A DNA stretch of 64,000 bases from Gymnopus androsaceus JB14. Lineage: Eukaryota; Basidiomycota; Agaricomycetes; Agaricales; Omphalotaceae. How positions within the stretch are numbered: position 1 is the first letter of the stretch; each line of letters starts with the position of its first letter. The position numbers were made by a program, and so were the translations under genes. Shown piece by piece: positions 23,898-32,427 of this stretch. The stretch is from the NCBI GenBank assembly GCA_009733575.1, contig ML769447.1:205217-269216 (forward strand), in the 5' to 3' direction. The notes below the pieces were generated by a model. The model saw only the letters and a list, made by a program, of their open reading frames with translations, was not told the DNA's origin and ran no database searches.

Positions 23898-25263
23898 ATG
23901 ACACCAGACGAGTCAGAAATGATTACACATGCTGGGACTGTATTAATTCAAAATATTTCTGCCCTAATATTTACATTTGGACTCTTTGGTAAGCAATGTA
24001 TATAAATGTGGTAGAGAGCGACACTTGTTTAATACGTTGCTACCAGGGGCCTACATACTGGCTTTCATCATTAGCATGCATATCATCTTGTGCGCTTATT
24101 GCTTTGTTCCATACTGTTATACTAACACTCACATATCCCAAACTTGAAACCACACTATAGGCAAAAGGAAAATAATGGATGGGCACGTAAAGCCATGATT
24201 GCACTCCTTCTGACAGGATTTGGCATGTTGGTGCTTAACACTTGTGCAACTATTGGATTCGATATGTTCCTTGTCAAGTTTGGCTTGGTGGTGTCACTTC
24301 CAGGGGGTCTTATTGCACAAGAAATGGCTTCAGATATGAAATCCATTGCAATTGGAATTGTAACAGGATGGTCTGAAAATTTCCTTGTGAATTCTGCATA
24401 AAAATCTTATTTCAGGCATAAATACTGATATTCTATCCCACATACAGTTTGTAATTGCTGATACAGCTATTGTTTGGAGAGCTTGGGTACTGTGGACAGA
24501 AAATAGGCTGATTAGATGGACACTGCCAATTATTTTACTGGCAGACATTGGTAGTCTATTTTGCAATATTTCCCTGGCATATATGCTGACATTATTTAGG
24601 TGTCAACATTGCTGATGCCATTATTGACACCAAATCAGCACTCAGCTCCGAAGACATTTCTGTTCCTGTAGCTTTTGATTGGCTCAGTACTGCTCTCAAT
24701 TTGACAGTAAATACTGTGGCAACACTTCTGATAGCTCATCGAGCATGGTGGGCATTGGGCACCTCATATACTTTCAAGACACTTATTACATGTGTTGGTT
24801 TAGGAAACATCATCAATCAATTCATACAATATCAGTCAACAAGAGAACTCCAATCGAAGCAATTCTTCTACTTATGGTTGAGTCTGGTGCAATTTTTGGC
24901 ATGGTACAGGTATGTGATCTTTCAAGTATCAGGAAATACTCAAAGTTATAACTTATGGTATGAAAAGATAATCAATATCATCCTCATTGCAGTGGACATT
25001 CACAAAGCCTACCTTTCCCCTGTTGATGATGCTCTTGGATTTCTTAGCGAGTTATATATATATAGTGCTGTAAGTCTGACTCTATTTTGGTATCAGGTTT
25101 CTGTATTTGACAAGGATTATTTGATTCATTTTTCTATGATTCACAGGCTCTGAATCCTGTTGCTCTTGTCATTTTAATCCAAACAGGAAACACCTATGAG
25201 TACAGTTTCCATTTGGAAGATGTCACCTCCCCAGAAAATGATTCAGTCCCAAATGTCAGCTAA
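23898..25263 (+). CDS. Multi-pass membrane protein of a fungal seven-helix-like family
   Basis: A multi-exon gene starting MTPDESEMITHAGTVLIQN and ending in TAA at 25261. Supported introns: after FTFGLFG (near 23990-24046), 24387-24447, 24550-24598, and one from about 24749 (GTGGGC to GTTTAG) that restores frame into NKRTPIEAILLLMVESGA. The exons give several hydrophobic helices: FIISMHIILCAY, MIALLLTGFGMLVL, VIADTAIVWRAWVLW and PIILLADIGVNIAD. The characteristic C-terminal block is ALNPVALVILIQTGNTYEYS, then FHLEDV. I recognise this as a common basidiomycete family of uncharacterised seven-helix-like proteins; the function is unknown. Two junctions, near 24110 and at 24910-24993, are uncertain: the obvious donor after MVQ does not keep frame with DIHKAYLSP, so a small indel or a later donor is possible. 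Confidence 0.6.
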
Positions 25264-25499
25264 AAATTCAAGATTATCAGGCCATGGTTTTCTGACTTTG
25301 CTTTTGACTTCCCTTGATTTTGTTCAATGTTTCTTCTAATTCTTTCTTGATGGATTATTCTATCCACTCCTGCTGTTGACCACCCTTACTATATATACTC
25401 AAACAAAGAAATAGCTTTTGTCAGTGCTCAAATTTTACTCCATGGTTTAAGAACTTCACTAGCCCATACAGAGGTTTGCACCATTAGTAGAACCTGGGT

Positions 25500-26035
25500 A
25501 CTGTACTCTTCCGACCAAGTGTTCAGTCCAAGGGGGTCCGAAAAAATTAATTTCGTACCAGGGGTCGGAAATTTATTTTTTTTCAGCCTCGGCGCTGGAC
25601 CCTCCCTCCCTTCACGTGATTTTTGGGTCATGTGATTGCCAAATAAGGTAACTATGAGACACTGATCACCATTTCACCTTACTGTGCTGGTCTTTTGCCC
25701 TTTGTACATGCTCTACATAACTAATTAGCCTTTGTAAACTCTTCACCTCACTCTGGATGCCATATATCTCAAATTATATTAGTCAAGGCCAAGAACTGTA
25801 AGCACTCATGAAATGACCTAAAAAGGCAATAAAAAGGTATATACTCACTCTACACAATGTAGCTGTTCTAAATATACTTTTCAGGCACTTCTTAGGCTTA
25901 TTTGACTCAATTGGACATCACAAAAATGCATTTTGAGGGTCAGTCAAAAAATAATTTTTGGGCCTCACGATGGACCCACCCTACCTACCCCCGGTACGGG
26001 ATCTCCCAGCCTGGACCCCCTTGCGGAAAACATAT
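25500..26035. mobile_element. Possible non-autonomous element with imperfect inverted ends
   Basis: The left part contains ccaaggggg-tcc, then cgtaccaggggtcgg. The right part, reverse complemented, reads caaggggg-tcc, then cgtaccgggggtagg. A similar end occurs at about 30690-30712. I cannot fix the termini or a target duplication. Confidence 0.35.
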
Positions 26036-26293
26036 CTACTCAACTATCTCATCCAACAACTAGTGAGCAGTGTTTTTTTATAAGAATGCTCGTGATATTG
26101 GTCCCAAGTATCTGCTCCGGTTCAGCCCATTCCCTGTTCAAGGCCTTGCATTGATTTTAACCACCATAAGTTGCACATTCTCTTGTAATTTTCTGGTCTC
26201 ATCATCTCCATAGATGGAGTGCAGCATTGATGGATGGACTAATAGTATCTACATCGATGTTCCCTTCTCTGCTGAACTTTACAAGGATATATA

Positions 26294-26536
26294 CAGTGGC
26301 GGCAACTACTGATGCACACCCCCAAATTGGGAAGATGGGCGCTTAAGCGTTGTTCCTCAGCGTAGTGCTCAAAAGAATCATGATTTTTGAGTATAGGAGT
26401 ACTACATGATGCTTGATAAGTGTCATTTTCATGCGAGGAAGTCCAATGGGCTTTTTTCGATGAGACATGGGGGTTCAAAGCGCTTAAGCACCTGTCGGCC
26501 CAATTTGGGGGTGTGCATCAATAGTTGCCGTCACTG
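26294..26536. mobile_element. Tc1/mariner-type MITE
   Basis: A 243-bp element with 38-bp terminal inverted repeats starting CAGTGNCGGCAACTAYTGAT (36 of 38 positions match), flanked by TA on both sides (26292-26293 and 26537-26538). CAGT ends and a TA duplication are typical of the Tc1/mariner group. It has no coding capacity and so would need a transposase from elsewhere. Confidence 0.85.
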
Positions 26537-26635
26537 TATCTGGACCAATTGCAAAGATCGAAGAGTTTGCCATTCAGTCGAGTCAGCCCAAAAATCCTCA
26601 TGTCTATTGACAATAATGGACGGTAAGGTCAATTA

Positions 26636-27494
26636 TGTTGGATAAGCACTTAGCCGTTGGTTGTCCGGCCGCTCCACACATCATATTACCCCTATCCGTT
26701 CCTGTATATAAAGTATGTAGGTACAATTTGCTAATCAATCATTCTTGTCCCCGTCCATCACGATGCTCGATTCCCTCCTCTGTCGAGGTTGTACCGACTG
26801 AGCCCGCTCGTTTCTCAACAGATTATGAGACTGGATGCTCGCTGATCCTGTTTGCCCTCATCACCATTGTTGCTGCTCGCTTGTCACCCCCATTGCTGTA
26901 CTCGTCGTGATCATTTCCATTGACACTCGTTGTACCCATTCGTCACTGTGTTTCTACGCCCGTTGTTTGTCTGCACGTTGTGTGCCCATTACTGCGTTTC
27001 TACGCCCATTATTTGTCTGCACTCAGTGTGCCTGTTGTCGCGTTTCTACACCCATTGTTTGTCTGCACTTGTTGTGCTCGTTGCCGCATTTCTATGCCCA
27101 TCGTTTATCACGGCACTCATTGTGCCTGTTACTGGTTCCAGTGGGAGCTCTGGATGTTGTTTACCCTGTTGCTGGCTCCAGTGGGAGCCCCGCGATGCTT
27201 TATCATTTCATTGTGCATATGCGCCCCGACTTCACCCAATCCATTCGAAACCCTCCATCCTGCTCCCAATATGTCTATTCTCTGTGCTACGCAACCGTAC
27301 AAGTGGGAGTGTTGGATAGGCACTTAGCCGTTGGTTGTCCAGCCGCTCTGCACATCATATTACCCCTATCTGTTCCTGTATATAAAGTATGTAGGTACAA
27401 TTTGCTAATCAATTGTTCTTGTCCCCGTCCGTCACGATGCTCAATTCCCTCCTCTGTTGAGGTTGTACCGACTGAGCCCGCTCGTTTCTCAACA
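26636..27494. mobile_element. TRIM (miniature LTR retrotransposon)
   Basis: Two direct repeats of 185 bp (26636-26820 and 27310-27494) start TGTTGG and end CTCAACA. The element is flanked by the 5-bp target duplication AATTA (26631-26635 and 27495-27499). The ~490-bp interior has no gag or pol. A purine-rich AAGTGGGAG lies directly before the right LTR, in the polypurine-tract position. The LTRs contain a TATATAAA. They differ at 10 positions, all transitions, at least four of them at CpG sites. Confidence 0.85.
26951..27134 (+). repeat. 46-bp minisatellite, 4 units, inside the TRIM
   Basis: Four consecutive 46-bp units begin tttctayrcccrt (26951, 26997, 27043, 27089), the last more diverged. 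They fill much of the TRIM interior. A shorter duplication of ctggytccagtgggagc follows at 27131-27188. Confidence 0.8.
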
Positions 27495-27770
27495 AATTAT
27501 CCTTCTCATATGCCTGCTGACCATGAATTCTTGCCCCACAGTGTCAATGCCAGGGTCACCAATGATGGACCTAATACAGAGCATTGTCTGTCTAACAACA
27601 TTTTTGCAGCTGCTATTGATGACTACCTTGCAGATGATGGTGGAGAGTCCGAGTCGGAAAAGGAAGAATCAGATGGTGGAGATATTGAGAATGAAGTTGG
27701 GGGACTGGCAGGAAAGCCAGATGGGAATGACAATGACAATGGCCAAGAAGAGATGGGAGAGCAATGAGCT

Positions 27771-28470
27771 TTGGCGTAGCTATGTCATACCATGCAATAC
27801 AATTTCGCTTTTCTTGTTCTTTTTTTGGTGGGCCTGCAAGCAATCACCTCCTTTGAGTGAAGCTATATTTCTCTAAGTACTACAACTTAGAGCTAGATAC
27901 CAGTTGTGAATATTTTTGAAGCAACTATGTACTGCTATATATAGCAATATGGCCTAATGAGCTATGCTGCTATGAAGGAAAGGCTACTATATACTGATAA
28001 ATAGATTTTGCCTGTGGCTAATTGGCACTAAACATCGGGGGGAAGCATAAGGTGCTAGGATTACTATGTATGGTACATAGCGCTACATATGGATTCCACT
28101 TTTCCTGATGCGGGCACAGCAAGCTGCCACTCACCAATAGATTAGTGCAATGTAGGTTGCAGAGAGGAGAGAGAGCTGAGAGAGCAGTAGACTCATCAGC
28201 CAAACCTGTACCATCACAATACATTTCTTTTGTCTCTCGAGCAAGGATAGTAATTTCAGAGATCTCCAGAGACCTCTGGAGATGTCTGGAGAAGTTTGAC
28301 AGCTTTTTGACAGCTGTCAGAGCTCTGGAGATCTATGGAGACCTCTGGAGACCAACCAGGTTTTGCTAATGGAAGATTAGTAGAATGCATTATTATTACA
28401 GGTGCCACAGTACTCCTAATATACTGTGCTACTGAATACATTACAACTGTAGTAATACTTATAGAAGCTA
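27771..28470. other. AT-rich region with a small repeat-rich patch
   Basis: No gene. The stretch 28256-28360 is built from scattered tctggaga/tctccaga words forming many short inverted repeats. It ends in accaggttttgctaatgg (28352-28370), resembling the end of the fold-back element at 32113-32427. A possible matching left end (catcagccaaacctgt) lies at about 28194. Confidence 0.4.
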
Positions 28471-29625
28471 CTAGAAGGTTGTAGAAGGAGGCATGACTAC
28501 ATGTGAGACATGTTGTGAACATCCCTGGACCTTTTCCATCACTGGCAGCTTCAGCAAATTTGTGAGCTTTACCTCCAATCGAAAATTGAGGAAGACTAGG
28601 GAAGCAAGGAATTTCGAGAATCGCATGTTTGATGTGTTCAGTAAAGAGACATTTGACACTGGGAATGACGTTGGTAGCCGCCAAGAGCTGTTTCTTTTGA
28701 GCTGGAGCTGGATAATAGTATATGGAGGATATTCGTTCTTGTCGCTGTCTAGTTCGAGGTATGGTTTGTCTTGGTAACCAGTGGGAACGCCTGCAATGTA
28801 GTATTTATGTGTGCACAATGCCAAAGAGAAACAAAAGACGTACATGGTACCTGCTTCTGGAAAAATTCCATGGCTCAATTTGGAAAATTGTTGCTCGATG
28901 GCTCGTAATACGTGAATGCTCATAGAGCATCAAGAGGCCTTTATGAAGTTTCATAACGCTCATAAGCACGATGGAAGTGGTGAACTTGTCGGGTACGTCC
29001 ATCCCTTTTGTTCGGTTATCTACTTGGTTGCTCAAACTTCACGTCGACAGTCGCATTAGAACCAATGGTATTTCGACTACTGGGCCTGAAAACCATGATG
29101 TGCTGAGAGATAAAGGCACGCTGCTCTAGTATTGACGCTGTTCCTCTCTAATCCTCTCCTTAGGCACGACCGGCCCTGTAGGTTTGCACTCTGCTCTTTG
29201 CAACAAAATATCTATAATAATAAAGGAACTGACTTGTCTCGAGACAACTCTGTAATCTGATTGGCTACCAAAGCACTTATGCTTCCCAAGCTCCCGAGCT
29301 GTCAGCATGACTCTACTCAACTCCGAGCGCTCACATCTTTCCATCCTTCTAGCGAGCCAGGCGGTCTTGGCTGCCTACCACAACATGAACACTAGATCCC
29401 AGTGAAAAGTCTGTCGGTCGGGAGCAATTCGGAATGATTGGTAGTGATTATGTAAATCACCACGAATCGCTATGAATTTTAAAAACAAGAATACATCAAT
29501 TTTTTTTTGATTGGATTGATTGAGAATGATTCAAGTCCGTTTTGCTTTGGATTGCTCTGAATTGTTGCCAATAGTATTCAAAAGATGTATAATGATATAT
29601 TGTGATTCATGCTATTTACGCTGCA

Positions 29626-30296
29626 TTACCTCGGAATCACTGTACAACAGTATACATCAATGCAATATAGCACTACTGAGCAGCCTGCAAATGACATCAA
29701 TAGATATACATAACAAGGAAAGACGAAACATACTTTTTGAAGGGCTTTTGCAGCATCGGAACAAGCCTCATATGCCTTCAATTGTGCATTAGCATGGGCA
29801 TTGATTAGAAAGACCAATCCACAAGTTTCCAGTCTCTCCTCCCTTCACACTATCCCAATGAGCAGCAAAATCTGCCACTGTCGCTTTAGGATGTTTGGCC
29901 ATCCAATTGATGGCGCAAAGACCGCTAGGTGATAAACAGATGCCAGATACAATCCATAATCATAAACAACTATATGGCTTACCGTGGGGTTTTTGAGGTC
30001 TTGGATGGCTGATAAGGACAAGCCGAGCCCTTTGCAACCTTGGTCTTGGAAGCAGCAGTAGCTGGAGGGGCTGTGATCGAGGAGGTAGAAGCAATAGAGG
30101 ATGATGGAGTCATGGAAGTTAAATCCATCATTTCCAAGGCGCTGTTGTTTATGGTATCGGAAGTAGCAGTTGTAGGATCTGGCAGTGTCACAACACTGGG
30201 GCTCGAGGAGGTAGAGGTTGCTGATGTGGTTGTCAAAGTGAAATCCAGCCTTGTTGCGGACAGGTTAAGGCTATCATAGATGATATTTACAGGCAA
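29626..30296 (-). other. Ser/Thr/Pro-rich reading frame in the Helitron 5' part
   Basis: A minus-strand frame from 30296 (MPVNIIYDSLNLSATRLD; then a long S/T/P-rich stretch) ends at a plausible GTAAGC donor near 29983. A coding-like piece further on reads MAKHPKATVADFAAHWDSV (about 29905-29845). I do not recognise it. It could be a host gene fragment captured by the Helitron or part of the element. Confidence 0.3.
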
Positions 30297-31345
30297 GATA
30301 TTTTTAGATGTGCTCTAGCTTATATCTACACTGTTGTTCCAGAAACATAGTCTTCCTCATATCCATCTTTTAGTGTTTACCGCCTACAGGTAAGTCATTC
30401 TGAATGTTAAATTTCAGGGATTCAATTGCTAATGCCTATTTCATAGGAGGGTTATAAGCTTCATTCATAGTGTTGGAAATGGGTATGGGTATAAGTGTAG
30501 GAAGGCTGTAATTTATACAATGGATGCTATTTACTTGCTATTTACTTACAGGTAGTGTAAGATATATACATTTTGAAGTTTCCAGACTGCCAAAAGTGGT
30601 CAAAATAGGCCAATCTTTAGGATGTCAAAAACTTTTTTGGGCTGGGGGGCTGGACTAACTAACCTAGGCCTGGTCGGGCGCTAAATTCTTTGAACCCCCT
30701 TGGTCCAGAGGGTATGGGTGTGGGTATGGGCCAGGATTCCGAGACCCATAGGTATACCCATGTCCAATCCTATTCATACACCTGAGGATGTTGATATACA
30801 GTGTATCCATGTATACTGGCCAGATCCTGATACTGAACCAGTCCTCTTCAATATCATCAAAAAAACATATGGCTCATGGTCCTTATGGGGGAGCTAATCC
30901 CAACTGTCCATGCATGCTTGATGGTCATTGTTTAAAGGCTTTCCCCAAGGAATTTCAGTCAAGAACTACTATGGACCAGGATGGATATCCCAAGTACTAG
31001 CATCCAAATGATGGTCAAGGCTATCAAGCTGGCTCACATTTGGTTGATAACCAGTGAATTTTTCTATACTCACCTTTTGTTTCAACCAAGTACAACTGCC
31101 ATATTAATGTAGAATGTGCTACTTCCATTGCTGCTGTGAAGTATACTGTCAAATACATTCACAGGGGTGGAGATAAGGGAAGTCTACAAGCTGGGGAGAG
31201 GGATGAAATCAAGGTGTATATTGAGGGTCATTATTTATCATATGCAGAGGCAGCCTGGTGAACACTTCATTTTGAAATCCACAAGCATATTCCCAGCATA
31301 CAGGTTCTACAAATCCATGCACCAAATATGCATCAGGTTACTTTT

Positions 31346-32034
31346 TAGAGGTGGGCACGAATACATACTTGAATATATTTGTTATTCGTGGTACAAATAT
31401 TTGTCACCTCAAATCCACTATTTGTATAGACATATATTCACGAATAGATATTCGTGAATAACGAGTATTTTAGGGTGAATACTCGAGTATACTTGTGATT
31501 AATTAACAACATTACAAATAAAGCAAATATAGGCTCGAACATGTAAGTAATAATGTTGAAGTACTTAATAATAATATAAATACAGTTTGTATACATTTCC
31601 GAGTACTATTACATGACACAAAATTGCGGCAGTACTGAGAATTGAACTCTGCTGGTCAGCTATCACGGGAAGGCCTGACCTTAATCCAGAGTCGGCGCCC
31701 ATAACCACTAAGCCACACAGATTTTATTACAGTTACATGTCAATAACATTATATACATATTCAAACATAGCCGAATTAAGTTATATATTGAATGTTTGCT
31801 TAAGTAATGAATACCTCACATGCTCGTGCTAACGAGCACATGATATCGGCGAATATTCGCGAATATTCATGAATAAAGTACCACGAATATTTGTGACATC
31901 AAATTGGCTATTTATACTCGAGTAAGTACTTGTGTAACGAATATATTCGTCACTCATGACTAATTATTTGCGAGTAATGAATGGCTAAATACTCATGAAT
32001 ACTCATGAATATTTGCTATTCATGCCCATCTCTA
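31346..32034. mobile_element. hAT-type MITE nested in the Helitron
   Basis: A 689-bp element with terminal inverted repeats TAGAGRTGGGCAYGAATA (16 of 18 match), flanked by the 8-bp target duplication TTACTTTT (31338-31345 and 32035-32042). The 8-bp duplication and the TAGAGRTGGGCA end fit the hAT superfamily. The interior is full of gaatattc-type words and has no transposase frame. Confidence 0.85.
31635..31725 (-). repeat. tRNA-like sequence inside the hAT-type MITE
   Basis: The minus strand contains an A-box-like GTGGCTTAGTGGTTATGGGC, an anticodon-arm-like GACTCTGGATTAAGGTC and a B-box-like AGTTCAATTCTC. The acceptor ends do not pair, so it is not a working tRNA. It resembles a tRNA-derived (SINE-like) insertion or tRNA pseudogene. 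Confidence 0.4.
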
Positions 32035-32112
32035 TTACTTTTAATCCTCAAAATGACCTGCAGGCAGTTTTCATCAATGCAGATTTCACAGAAACTACTC
32101 TTACTGCATTTT

Positions 32113-32427
32113 CATCAGCAAAACCTGGATAATTGCCATAGCTGTTATAGCAAACCATAGCAAGCCATAGCAGCCATAGAACTATGAACTGCTATGAATT
32201 GCTATGGGTAGCTATGAGTTACTATGGACTTCACAAATTATATTGCCCATTGACAGATGTCATACTCTATAGCAATCCATAGCAGCCCATAGTAGCTCAT
32301 AGCTCTGGATAGATGGGGACCTTGCTATGGGTGCTATGAGTGCTATGAGTGCTATGAGTGCTATGAGTGCTATGAGTGCTGGATAGCACTATCCAGTGCT
32401 ATCCAGTTCACCCAGGTTTTGCTGATG
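32113..32427. mobile_element. Fold-back element nested in the Helitron
   Basis: The ends are catcagcaaaacctgg (32113-32128) and ccaggttttgctgatg (32412-32427), perfect inverted repeats of 16 bases. The interior is almost wholly made of ctatg/catag words in both orientations, so it can fold on itself. It interrupts the Helitron coding remnant. I see no clear target duplication. Confidence 0.65.
32332..32385 (+). repeat. 9-bp tandem repeat
   Basis: GCTATGAGT repeated about five times in a row inside the fold-back element. Confidence 0.8.

Larger units (their letters stand above)
26216..27770 (+). pseudogene. Older coding remnant interrupted by a MITE and a TRIM
   Basis: Three separated pieces read as one protein if the two insertions are ignored. 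NSIYIDVPFSAELYKDI (to 26291) is followed, after the MITE, by SGPIAKIEEFAIQSSQPKN (26539 onward). MDGKVNY (to 26635) is followed, after the TRIM, by PSHMPADHEFLPHSVN (27500 onward). The last piece ends in a very acidic tail (ESESEKEESDGGDIENE) with a stop at 27765-27767. The junction between the second piece and MDGKVNY is unclear (stop or intron near 26608). I do not recognise the protein; a transposon-borne gene is possible. Confidence 0.45.

Noticed and set aside
26835..27767. 310-codon frame as a real protein
   Set aside because: It runs through the TRIM interior, its minisatellite and an LTR; only the last ~85 codons after 27500 belong to an older coding remnant.
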